From: Oscillospiraceae bacterium
Lineage (GTDB): Bacteria > Bacillota > Clostridia > Oscillospirales > Ruminococcaceae
DNA length: 48,805 nt
NCBI GenBank assembly: GCA_009783695.1
Contig: WRCY01000012.1
Location: 1 to 48,805, forward strand
Direction: 5' to 3'
The translations under genes were made by a program, and so were the position numbers. Below, in pieces: positions 23,112 to 31,173 of the stretch (the first letter of the stretch is position 1; every line of letters begins with the position of its first letter). The notes below the pieces were generated by a model. That model did not search any database, was not told the DNA's origin, and was given only the letters and a program-made list of their open reading frames with translations.

Positions 23112-24158
23112 TCAGACTTTAAATGCCTCTGATATTGCCACCGCGCAGGCTACAGTCGCGCCCACCATCGGATTGTTGCCCATGCCGATGAGTCCCATCA
23201 TCTCAACGTGCGCCGGAACGCTCGAGCTGCCCGCGAACTGCGCGTCGCCGTGCATGCGCCCCATTGAGTCGGTCATGCCGTAGGAAGCGGGTCCCGCCGC
23301 CATGTTATCGGGGTGCAGGGTTCTGCCTGTGCCGCCGCCGCTTGCAACCGAGAAGTATTTCTTATCGTGTTCCGTCGCCCACTTCTTGTAAGTGCCCGCG
23401 ACAAGGTGCTGGAACCGCGTGGGATTCGTGGAGTTGCCGGTAATGCTTACTTCCACGGACTCATTCTTCATTACAGCTACGCCCTCGCAGACGTCGTCGC
23501 AGCCGTAGACTTTAACTTTCGCCTTGTCGCCGTCCGAGAAAGCGACTTCCTTCACAATTTTCAAATCATCGGTCGGAATGTCATACTCTGTTTCAACGTA
23601 GGTGAAGCCGTTGATTCTCGATATAATATAAGCCGCGTCCTTGCCCAGACCGTTGAGGATTACGCGCAGCGGCTCTTTGCGTGCCTTGTTTGCGGTTCTT
23701 GCAATGCCGATTGCGCCCTCTGCCGCTGCAAAGCTCTCGTGCCCGGCGAGGAAACAAAAGCATTTATTATCTTCTTCAAGCAGCATCGCACCTAAGTTCC
23801 CGTGACCCAGACCAACATCGCGGTTCTCCGCGACAGAGCCGGGAATGCAGAACGCCTGCAAGCCTATGCCGATTATAGCCGCAGCCGCGGAAGCCGCGGA
23901 GCCAAAATCGCCTAAGGCGGATATATCACCTTTTGATTGTTCCAGTTTTTTTACGGCAATCGCAGTGCCGAGCGTGTATGCCCAAACTGCGTTTTCAAAT
24001 GCAATAGGCTGCACGCCTTTTACGATTTCGGCAACGTCAATGCCTTTTTCAAGACATAAATCCCGCGCCGCCTCAAGGTCGGCGATGCCATATTCTTTTA
24101 AACAAGCGTCGATTTTGCCTTGTCTTCTGTTTTGCCCTTCAAATTTTATATTACTCAT
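23112..24158 (-). CDS. GGGtGRT-family protein
   Basis: A 348-residue protein named for its signature, here SGGGTGRTLHPDNMAAG near residue 275. Other recognisable parts are the start MSNIKFEGQNRRQGKIDACL and the C-terminal SSVPAHVEMMGLIGMGNNPM. The biochemical function is not known to me. The gene is 3 bp downstream of an iron-sulfur scaffold-like gene. The family is regularly paired with that partner in anaerobes, which suggests a joint role in Fe-S or redox chemistry. No signal peptide is present. Confidence 0.9.
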   Translation of the reverse strand: MSNIKFEGQNRRQGKIDACLKEYGIADLEAARDLCLEKGIDVAEIVKGVQPIAFENAVWAYTLGTAIAVKKLEQSKGDISALGDFGSAASAAAAIIGIGLQAFCIPGSVAENRDVGLGHGNLGAMLLEEDNKCFCFLAGHESFAAAEGAIGIARTANKARKEPLRVILNGLGKDAAYIISRINGFTYVETEYDIPTDDLKIVKEVAFSDGDKAKVKVYGCDDVCEGVAVMKNESVEVSITGNSTNPTRFQHLVAGTYKKWATEHDKKYFSVASGGGTGRTLHPDNMAAGPASYGMTDSMGRMHGDAQFAGSSSVPAHVEMMGLIGMGNNPMVGATVACAVAISEAFKV

Positions 24159-24161
24159 GCT

Positions 24162-24854
24162 TTACTCCTCTCTCGGGTCAATGTACCCCGCCGCATCGCT
24201 GTATCTGCCGTATGTGCCTATATTCGCTTTATAAGCTTCGTCGGGGCTCTTGCCGTGCCGTATATCCTCAAGCATTTTCCCGACCTTTAAGAACTCGTAG
24301 CCGATAATCTCTCCGTTTTTGTCGAGGGCGAGCTTGTTAATGTAGCCCTCCGCCATCTCCATGTAGCGCACGCCTTTCGCCTGTGTCGAAAATATAGTTC
24401 CCACCTGCGAGCGTAAGCCTTTGCCGAGGTCTTCAAGCCCTGCGCCGATTGGCAGTCCGCCCTCGGAGAACGCCGTCTGGCTGCGCCCGTAAATAATTTG
24501 CAGGAACAGCTCCCTCATCGCAACGTTAATCGCATCACAGACGAGGTCTGTGTTCATGGCCTCGAGAATTGTCTTCCCGGGCATGATTTCCCCCGCCATC
24601 GCCGCCGAATGCGTCATGCCGGAGCAGCCCAGCGTTTCAATCAGCGCCTCCTCGATAATGCCGTTTTTGACGTTCAGGGTCAGCTTGCAGCAGCCCTGCT
24701 GCGGCGCGCACCAGCCCACGCCGTGCGTCAGCCCGCTGATGTCCTTGATTTCGTACGCCTTTGTCCACTTTCCCTCTTGAGGAATAGGCGCGGGCCCGTG
24801 AGAGGCACCCTTTGCTACCACGCACATTTGTTCTACTTCGTGTGAATATAACAT
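24162..24854 (-). CDS. Iron-sulfur cluster assembly scaffold-like protein (NifU/IscU N-type)
   Basis: A 230-residue protein resembling the NifU N-terminal scaffold. Cysteines appear in VGWCAPQQGCCKLTL and ETLGCSGMTHSAA, comparable to cluster-ligand positions of IscU proteins. It is longer than IscU (about 130 residues). The C-terminal half, including GKSPDEAYKANIG, is particular to this subfamily. It is the first gene of an operon with the GGGtGRT gene, driven by the promoter at 24893-24921. GAAAGGACAAG precedes the start. Confidence 0.85.
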   Translation of the reverse strand: MLYSHEVEQMCVVAKGASHGPAPIPQEGKWTKAYEIKDISGLTHGVGWCAPQQGCCKLTLNVKNGIIEEALIETLGCSGMTHSAAMAGEIMPGKTILEAMNTDLVCDAINVAMRELFLQIIYGRSQTAFSEGGLPIGAGLEDLGKGLRSQVGTIFSTQAKGVRYMEMAEGYINKLALDKNGEIIGYEFLKVGKMLEDIRHGKSPDEAYKANIGTYGRYSDAAGYIDPREE

Positions 24855-24892
24855 TCGCTTCTTGTCCTTTCATGTAATTTACTTGTCCTATA

Positions 24893-24921
24893 AGTATAGC
24901 ATGAAATTTCTGACAAGTCAA
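24893..24921 (-). promoter_or_regulatory. Promoter of the scaffold-GGGtGRT operon
   Basis: On the minus strand TTGACT (24916-24921) and TATACT (24893-24898) are 17 bp apart, about 39 bp before the start codon. Confidence 0.75.
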
Positions 24922-24997
24922 TAAATCCAAGTGTAACTATTTAATGTAAATTCATTCGTCACTATGCACAGGTATTTGTATTTTGAGCTGAAAACTA

Positions 24998-25026
24998 TTG
25001 ACAAATAAAATAAACTGTGATATATT
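24998..25026 (+). promoter_or_regulatory. Promoter of the surface protein gene
   Basis: TTGACA (24998-25003), a 17-bp spacer and TATATT (25021-25026), followed by a 70-nt A/T-rich leader and GGAGG before the start at 25097. It may also drive the glycan locus downstream. Confidence 0.78.
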
Positions 25027-25096
25027 TAACATTAAGCAGATAAAATTCAAACAGTTTTATTTGCACACATAACTAATTATTTTTGGAGGAAACCTT

Positions 25097-26284
25097 ATGA
25101 AAACCAAGACGAGGAAGATGCCGGTTATGGCATTTATTATCAGTGTACTTATGCTTACGGCGCTGATTCCTGTGGGAACAGCTTTCGCAGCGGAAGAAAC
25201 ATTTAACGCACAGTTTGCCGCGCAGCTTGACGACGGCTTCAGAACGGACAGCGGTCTTGAAGCTGTGAACGGCTGGGAGCTCGGCGACATGGCGGCGGCG
25301 ACTTTCGGAATAGGCGAGGAAGCCATAATTTCCATTACCTTTGACGGCCCTGTGAAGTTTGACCAGAACTACGCGGCTATTGAAACTAACGTTCCTTATC
25401 CGGAGTTTACCGCCGCGGTCACCTCCTTTAAGCTTGACGGCGCCGAAATTCCGATGGGCGCGGCGTTCATCAACGACGAGGGTATGGAAAAAGGCAGCAC
25501 TCTGCGGCTCACGATTTGCAACAAATGGAATTCCGACATAGATGTGCAGCCTTTGGATGTCGGCGAGCTTGATGAGTTCACGACAATCGAAATTACATTT
25601 ATCGTCACCGAGGCAGGTGAAGATGCCGGTGCAGCCGTTGTTGAAGCCGTTCCTGTGGCTGCTCCTGTCGTTACCGGAGGAAACGTAATCATCGGCGGAA
25701 CTTTCTATGACGAAGAGGGCGAAATGGATTGGGTCAGATTCGACGAATTCCCGACCGCGTTTACGGTAGGCGCGCCTTTTTCTGTGGCAGTTGACCTCGG
25801 CAGCGAAACAAACACGCACGGTGAAGCGTCCTGGGGCTACGTATTGGCTGTCCAGACCGACATGGACATATCTGCTTCCGGGCTCGACGCTTACATAGAG
25901 AGAATCACGATTGACGGCGAAAGAAACGTTATGTTCAATGAAGAGAACATCGAAGTCAGCAACGAGCGCGGCGAGGGCGGAATCCGCATTACACTCACCA
26001 ATGGCTGGGCAGCTGACCCGGTGGTTTTATCGCACGAAAGAATCGGCGAGTTCTCTAAGCTTGAGGTTGTAATGGCGTTCGTGGAATACGGCGCTCCCAG
26101 ACCCGACTTCAGTGCGTTTGCGCTTGCTCCCGCCGGTGATGCGGCAGACGATGCGGCCGCGGTCTCCGCGGAAGCTGCCGACGGCGCTGACGATAGCGGC
26201 TTCCCGATTAGGATAGTGCTTATTATTATCGGCGTGGTTTTAGTTGTCTGTGTAATTTTCATAATTATAAAAAGAAAGAAATAA
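25097..26284 (+). CDS. Surface protein with two beta-sandwich modules and C-terminal anchor
   Basis: A 395-residue protein. The signal peptide ends PVGTAFA (about residue 31). Two similar modules follow, about residues 70-175 and 225-340. Both have a strand pattern ending in an LTxxNxW motif (RLTICNKWNSDI and RITLTNGWAADP) and a final strand before a linker (TIEITFIV and LEVVMAFV). The Ala/Asp-rich linker leads to a transmembrane helix (IRIVLIIIGVVLVVCVIFII) and the tail KRKK. No sortase motif is seen. The same module recurs at the C-terminus of the neighbouring GH5 enzyme. I infer carbohydrate binding at the cell surface. Confidence 0.75.
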   Translation: MKTKTRKMPVMAFIISVLMLTALIPVGTAFAAEETFNAQFAAQLDDGFRTDSGLEAVNGWELGDMAAATFGIGEEAIISITFDGPVKFDQNYAAIETNVPYPEFTAAVTSFKLDGAEIPMGAAFINDEGMEKGSTLRLTICNKWNSDIDVQPLDVGELDEFTTIEITFIVTEAGEDAGAAVVEAVPVAAPVVTGGNVIIGGTFYDEEGEMDWVRFDEFPTAFTVGAPFSVAVDLGSETNTHGEASWGYVLAVQTDMDISASGLDAYIERITIDGERNVMFNEENIEVSNERGEGGIRITLTNGWAADPVVLSHERIGEFSKLEVVMAFVEYGAPRPDFSAFALAPAGDAADDAAAVSAEAADGADDSGFPIRIVLIIIGVVLVVCVIFIIIKRKK

Positions 26285-26302
26285 ATTATTTATTGTACAT
26301 AA

Positions 26303-26324
26303 GGGCGACCATGCAAGGTCGCCC
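26303..26324. repeat. Short perfect palindrome between surface protein and GH5
   Basis: GGGCGACC (26303-26310) and GGTCGCCC (26317-26324) enclose a 6-nt loop. It could be an extragenic palindromic element or a weak terminator. No T-run follows on the plus strand. Confidence 0.65.
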
Positions 26325-26355
26325 CTGCGTTCATGTATGAAAGGAATATTTTGGT

Positions 26356-28200
26356 ATGAAACTGCTTCGTAAATCTTTGCTGTTAGTTCTTCTCTCGCTC
26401 GTGATTCTGCTCGGCGCATGCAGCGAAAAAAGCGCAGAGCGCGACAATCCCGACGACCCCGGGCTCACAATCGGCGAGCTCCGCGCAATGCCGATTACAG
26501 ATTTGACCGCGCTTGAGATGGCGCGCATCATGGGTCACGGCGTAAACCTCGGAAACACCATGGAGGCCTGTGACAGCTCGGAACGTATTCCCATGCGTGA
26601 AACGAGCGTTTATGAAACCATGTGGGGGAATCCCGTTACCACGCGGGCAAGCATCGATGGCATGAAAGCCGCAGGCTTCTCGACTCTGCGTGTCCCCGTT
26701 GCATGGACTAACGCAATGAACTTTGCGGTCAATAACGAGCTTGACTATGAAAACTGGGACTTTACAATCGACCCGCGGTACTTAGACCGTATTGAGGAAA
26801 TAATCGGTTATGCAATAGACGCGGGTATGATTGTTATCGTAAACAATCACTGGGACCACGGCTGGTGGAGCATGTTCGGGCATCCCGAGCAGGAAATACG
26901 CGACCTCGCAATGGAAATTTATACGACAATGTGGACGCAGATAGCCGAAAGATACAACCATTTCGACGGGCGGCTGGTGCTTGAGTCGGCGAACGAAGAG
27001 CTCGGCAACCGTCTCAACGACAGGACGCCGTTTACCATGATTGACGGCGTCATGACGCCGGGCACGCTCACTGAAGACGAGTGCTACGAAATGACGACAA
27101 AAATCAACCAGACATTCATCGACACAGTGCGGGCAACAGGCGGTAATAACGCCGAGCGTTTCCTGCTTGTCAAGGGTTACAACACGGACGTTATCAGAAC
27201 TATGGACGACAGATACGTTATGCCTGTTGACCCAGCGAACAAGCTCATACTCGGTGTACATTACTATACCCCGTGGGGATACTGCGGCGATCAGGCGGGC
27301 GTAACCGCTTGGGGAACAACTGCCGAAGTCGAGGAAATGAATAATCTTCTCGGTATGCTCTCAAAGTTCACCGAACAGGGCTACGGGATTCTGCTTGGCG
27401 AGTGGGGCGTTCTTGACAATGTCGGCGACGACAGATACAGCTTCTTCACAAACTTCCTTGCACTTTCCGACAAATACGGCTACGCGACTACTTTATGGGA
27501 TACGGGCGGCTTGTATTGCAGAACTGCGTATCAAATCAAAGCCCGCCGTGACGACGACCCTGCGATTGATAAGATAGCAGCGCTGTTTAAGTCGCTGTGC
27601 GTGGAAACGCGCGCAGATATGACAATTACTGAAATTATTGCATATGCTGAAACTGTTCTCGCTGCGAATCTCACTCGTGCGGCAGACAGACCGATGTTTG
27701 AATACACTGCAGATGAGGCGTACGCCTGGATAATGTTCAACAGCAGCTCCTGGGATATGGAATACAGCGTGGGCGACATATACAGACCGGAAAGGATTGC
27801 TGCCGGTATTGTACCTACCGACGCTGAGATTACCGGCGCGGGCACTTATACAGTGGCTCTCGACTTCACAGGCACCGAAAACGGTCACGCTGCGGGAATA
27901 GCGTTCTCCGCGCTGGCAATCATGAACGGCGAAACCCTGTGGCCCGGCTATATAATTGAGTTTACTGAAGTGCTGATTAACGGCGAACCGGCAGTAATTA
28001 CGGGAGAGCCTTACACCACTAATGACAACCCCACCACCACAAGGGTAAATCTTTACAACGAATGGGTCAGCAGCATAGACACTGAAGCGGGAAGAACCGT
28101 CAGCGGGCACTTTGACGACGCTACGGCGAGCCCTCTTATCAGCTACATCTCAGCGCCGATTGAAACGCTTGTTATTACGTTTGATTTCTACGAGAGATAA
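26356..28200 (+). CDS. GH5 endoglucanase/xyloglucanase lipoprotein
   Basis: A 614-residue secreted lipoprotein (lipobox LLGAC, Cys about residue 22). The GH5 barrel covers about residues 45-420. Features are the opening GHGVNLGNTMEACD, the LRVPVAW strand, VNNHWDHGWW, the acid/base Glu in ESANEELG (about E214), HYYTPWGYCG, and the nucleophile Glu in LLGEWGV (about E349). The pattern fits GH5_4, a subfamily rich in xyloglucan-active endo-beta-1,4-glucanases. The C-terminal ~120 residues (about 490-612) repeat the module of the surface protein, including RVNLYNEWVSSI. It begins a run of transport and glycosidase genes. Xyloglucan specificity is inferred from the locus. Confidence 0.9.
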   Translation: MKLLRKSLLLVLLSLVILLGACSEKSAERDNPDDPGLTIGELRAMPITDLTALEMARIMGHGVNLGNTMEACDSSERIPMRETSVYETMWGNPVTTRASIDGMKAAGFSTLRVPVAWTNAMNFAVNNELDYENWDFTIDPRYLDRIEEIIGYAIDAGMIVIVNNHWDHGWWSMFGHPEQEIRDLAMEIYTTMWTQIAERYNHFDGRLVLESANEELGNRLNDRTPFTMIDGVMTPGTLTEDECYEMTTKINQTFIDTVRATGGNNAERFLLVKGYNTDVIRTMDDRYVMPVDPANKLILGVHYYTPWGYCGDQAGVTAWGTTAEVEEMNNLLGMLSKFTEQGYGILLGEWGVLDNVGDDRYSFFTNFLALSDKYGYATTLWDTGGLYCRTAYQIKARRDDDPAIDKIAALFKSLCVETRADMTITEIIAYAETVLAANLTRAADRPMFEYTADEAYAWIMFNSSSWDMEYSVGDIYRPERIAAGIVPTDAEITGAGTYTVALDFTGTENGHAAGIAFSALAIMNGETLWPGYIIEFTEVLINGEPAVITGEPYTTNDNPTTTRVNLYNEWVSSIDTEAGRTVSGHFDDATASPLISYISAPIETLVITFDFYER

Positions 28201-28203
28201 GAG

Positions 28204-28351
28204 TTTGAAAACAAATAAATCCGACTCGGGGAAACATTGTTTTCATTCCACTTTTTTGAGGAAAGGACTTAATGAGAACAAGTTTAAAAATGAATAAAAC
28301 CGAATCGGGAAGAACGTTGTTTTCATTTCACTTTTGTGAGGAAAGGACTTA
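28204..28351 (+). repeat. Duplicated leader repeat, ~80-bp period, locus A
   Basis: Two units stand between GH5 and the permease gene. Cores are at 28227-28237 (CGGGGAAACAT, diverged) and 28306-28316 (CGGGAAGAACG). Both units end in GAGGAAAGGACTTAATGA, so ribosome site and ATG are duplicated together. The second unit's ATG (28352) starts the permease. The sequence after each core forms the inverted repeat GAA(A/G)AC...GTTTTC in the better copies of the family. The first unit begins 3 bp after the GH5 stop, so the element is intercistronic. Confidence 0.85.
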
Positions 28352-28352
28352 A
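28272..28352 (+). CDS. Possible 26-residue leader peptide coupled to the permease
   Basis: Because the leader is duplicated, the first copy's ribosome site and ATG also open a frame. It runs from ATG 28272 for 26 codons (MRTSLKMNKTESGRTLFSFH, then FCEERT) and ends at TAA 28350-28352. That stop overlaps the permease ATG by one base. If the permease start is used, the identical signal before 28272 should be used as well. No function is known. It may be only a by-product of duplication. Confidence 0.45.
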   Translation: MRTSLKMNKTESGRTLFSFHFCEERT

Positions 28353-29812
28353 TGAAAATAATTATGACGGAAAAGGCGCGTAATTGGGCAGTATTGGTGA
28401 TTATACTGCGGGTATTTATACTTTGGGTATGCCTGGCGGCGTTCTTGCCAATCCTTAATCCCGCGCGGGTAAGCGAATTAATATCCGAAAACTATTCGCT
28501 GTTCACCTGCGCTGTTTCACCCTCGGCGACAAGCTCGCACTTTGAGCGCGCCCTGCTGCCGAGAAACGCCCATTGGGGACTTGAACAATCGACAGTTTCC
28601 ATCATATATAACGGGGCGTTTGTCGCGGGGCTCGCTATAATCGGGCTCGGCACTGCGGCGTGCTTCAGTCTGGGGAATATAAAAATGCGCCGCTTCGGTG
28701 CAATGATTTCGGCGGGCTCAGCTGTTTTGGGAATCGCGGGCGTTACAATCCTGCGCTCTACATACGGAATTCTGGCTTCTATTAACGAGCCCGAGCGTGT
28801 CCGCCCGATGATACCGGGCGGTATTACCGCGTTTTACATCATGTTCGTGCTCGTTATAATACTGTCCGCCGCCGTCTTTCTCGTGCTCCCGAAGCCCGAG
28901 AAAGGCACGCGCATGGCGATGGACGCAAAATACAGGCTGTTTCTGATGATGCTGCCGTTTTTGGTGTTGGTTGCACTGTTCGCCTATCTGCCGCTTTTCG
29001 GCTGGCGCTACGCGTTTCAAAGCCCGGTTGAGCTTGAAAACTCCGACCCGTTTTACTGGTTCAAGTTCCTTTTCACCAACCGCGGAGTCCGCATGGATAT
29101 ACCGCGGGTGATGACAAACACTTTCGCAATGAGCGGAATCGGAATAGCCACGGCATGGCTTCCGATGGTGTTCGCCGTTTTCCTTGCCGAAATGAAAGCT
29201 AATAGACCAAGGCATGTGGTTCAGACGCTCACCACAATCCCGAACTTTATAAGCTGGATACTCGTTTACAGCGTGGCTTTCGCGATTTTCTCAACGGAGG
29301 GATTCTTTAACTGGATGCTCGCGAATATAGGCGTCATTGAATCCCTACCGGGGCCCGCCCATCTGATGGACAGCAGACATATCTGGCTCAAGATGTGGTT
29401 GTGGGGAACGTGGAAAGGACTCGGCTGGAGCGCGATTATTTACATCGCGGGCATTTCAAGCATCGACCCGCAGCTTTATGAGGCCGCGACGGTTGACGGC
29501 GCGGGGCGCTTCCGGCGAATGTGGCATATAACAATTCCGGGCCTGCTATCGACGTTCTTTGTGCTTTTATTGCTGTCGATTGCCAATATATTATCAAACG
29601 GCATGGAGCAGTACTTCGTCTTTGAAAACCACATGAACAGGGGAACGATTGAAGTGCTGGATTTATACATATACAACACAGGAATCGGCTCAAACTCTCC
29701 AAATATACCGCTCGCAACCATAGTCGGGATGTTCAAGACCATCATCAGCGTGACGCTGCTGTTTACTGCGAACAGAGTTTCCAAGTGGCTGCGCGGCGAA
29801 ACGATAGTGTAG
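28352..29812 (+). CDS. LplB-type sugar ABC permease with 4-helix N-terminal extension
   Basis: A 486-residue permease. Residues about 190-485 are the usual LplB/YtrP-type binding-protein-dependent transport domain (YRLFLMMLPFLVLVALFAYL; EAA loop LYEAATVDGAGRFRRMWHIT). Typical LplB proteins have about 310 residues. The extra ~175 residues carry about four hydrophobic segments (near 13-33, 85-107, 113-135 and 160-180) and an acidic/polar loop. The partner permease has a comparable extension. It lies downstream of leader A and 11 bp before the partner. It likely imports oligosaccharides released by GH5. Confidence 0.9.
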   Translation: MKIIMTEKARNWAVLVIILRVFILWVCLAAFLPILNPARVSELISENYSLFTCAVSPSATSSHFERALLPRNAHWGLEQSTVSIIYNGAFVAGLAIIGLGTAACFSLGNIKMRRFGAMISAGSAVLGIAGVTILRSTYGILASINEPERVRPMIPGGITAFYIMFVLVIILSAAVFLVLPKPEKGTRMAMDAKYRLFLMMLPFLVLVALFAYLPLFGWRYAFQSPVELENSDPFYWFKFLFTNRGVRMDIPRVMTNTFAMSGIGIATAWLPMVFAVFLAEMKANRPRHVVQTLTTIPNFISWILVYSVAFAIFSTEGFFNWMLANIGVIESLPGPAHLMDSRHIWLKMWLWGTWKGLGWSAIIYIAGISSIDPQLYEAATVDGAGRFRRMWHITIPGLLSTFFVLLLLSIANILSNGMEQYFVFENHMNRGTIEVLDLYIYNTGIGSNSPNIPLATIVGMFKTIISVTLLFTANRVSKWLRGETIV

Positions 29813-29823
29813 GGGGGATGAAT

Positions 29824-31152
29824 ATGAAAACAATGATTCGCCGAGAATGGACTTTTCTTAACCGCCCTAAAGCATTTTGGATAACATCAGCAGGTGCAGC
29901 AGGGGTATTAATACTTTCTTTGTTTAATTGGGTTGATATTGGTTTCGGCGTCAAATTTAACTTATTTAACGTATGGGGAAAGTTAGATGATAGCGGATTA
30001 AATTTCCTTTTGGGGTGGTCACAAAGATTCCAAAATGTTAAAACCTTTTTGTCAGCACTTTTAATCATATTAATAGTATCATTTGTCTTATTGATAATTT
30101 CATTAATTAAATACCAATCAAAAAAGCGATTAATACTTGTTAATTTAGGTTTTGGATTAGTCGCTGCAGTTCCGCCGGTATTTATAACTTCAGTATTAGT
30201 TACCTTTCAAGGGGAAGGGATTGAGGGATTAACCATTTTTCCTTTTTTAGTTTTTGCCGTGGCTTTCATTGCAATAGTTTTAAATGGCTATACTTTTGAA
30301 ATACTTAACGGATTATTCTTTGCTCTGTTTACATTAATCTGCATTTTCCCCTTTTATTATCTGTTCATCAATACTATCAGCGATAATAACCTGGTGGCGG
30401 TAGGGCGAATCAACATCTTTCCGCAGGGTGTACATCTGGGGAACTATGCCGCGCTGCTCGGCGTTAATGAAATCGGCAGAGCCGCGTTCATTTCAATCGC
30501 GCGCACAATCATCGGAACTGTTACGATGGTTCTCGCTTCCGCGTTTGTGGGGTATTTGGTGACAAAGAACGCAATGCTCGGGCGCAAGTTTATTTACCGT
30601 TTTATCATCATCACCATGTATTTTAACGCGGGGTTGATTCCGTGGTTTGTGAACATTCAGATGCTTGGGCTTACTAATAATTTCTGGGGCTATATTATTC
30701 CCGCAATCGTTCAGCCGTTCAACATTATACTTGTTAAAACATACATTGAATCAATACCGAAAGAGCTTGAGGAAAGCGCGTTCATGGACGGCGCGGGGTA
30801 TTTTACCACGTTCAGGAAAATTATTTTCCCGCTCTGCAAGCCGATACTTGCGACCATATCGGTGTTCGGCGCAGTGGGGCACTGGAACTCGTTTATGGAC
30901 TCCATTATTCTTATGGGCGGCGAGCCGCGGCTTTATACCCTGCAGCATCGTCTGTACCTGTATCTGCGAACCAATGCGTCTGACATCGAAACGCGCATGA
31001 GAGAGGGCTCGCTGAACATGGAAAGCGTGATTGACAACCGCGTCATATCGCTCACAGTTGCAATGGCGACGATTGTTCCCATTATACTTGTTTATCCGTT
31101 TATGCAGCGGTATTTTCAAAAAGGGTTAATGCTCGGCGCAGTTAAAGGCTAA
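29824..31152 (+). CDS. YtcP/LplC-type sugar ABC permease with 4-helix N-terminal extension
   Basis: A 442-residue permease. Residues about 160-440 form the standard YtcP-type domain (LFTLICIFPFYYLFINTISD; EAA loop LEESAFMDGAGYFTTFRKII). The first ~155 residues add about four hydrophobic segments not usual for this family (near 20-37, 73-97, 104-127 and 137-157). The first ~540 bp of the gene are visibly more AT-rich than the rest and use codons such as TTA and ATT, changing abruptly near 30360. I chose the ATG at 29824, with a G-run 6 nt upstream. A longer frame lacks a site. Confidence 0.9.
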   Translation: MKTMIRREWTFLNRPKAFWITSAGAAGVLILSLFNWVDIGFGVKFNLFNVWGKLDDSGLNFLLGWSQRFQNVKTFLSALLIILIVSFVLLIISLIKYQSKKRLILVNLGFGLVAAVPPVFITSVLVTFQGEGIEGLTIFPFLVFAVAFIAIVLNGYTFEILNGLFFALFTLICIFPFYYLFINTISDNNLVAVGRINIFPQGVHLGNYAALLGVNEIGRAAFISIARTIIGTVTMVLASAFVGYLVTKNAMLGRKFIYRFIIITMYFNAGLIPWFVNIQMLGLTNNFWGYIIPAIVQPFNIILVKTYIESIPKELEESAFMDGAGYFTTFRKIIFPLCKPILATISVFGAVGHWNSFMDSIILMGGEPRLYTLQHRLYLYLRTNASDIETRMREGSLNMESVIDNRVISLTVAMATIVPIILVYPFMQRYFQKGLMLGAVKG

Positions 31153-31173
31153 AATATTATTCAGGAGGGTTTT

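Noticed and set aside
25073-25819. 248-residue antisense frame opposite the surface protein
   Set aside because: It mirrors a well-supported gene with signal peptide, promoter and ribosome site. The antisense product has no recognisable domain.
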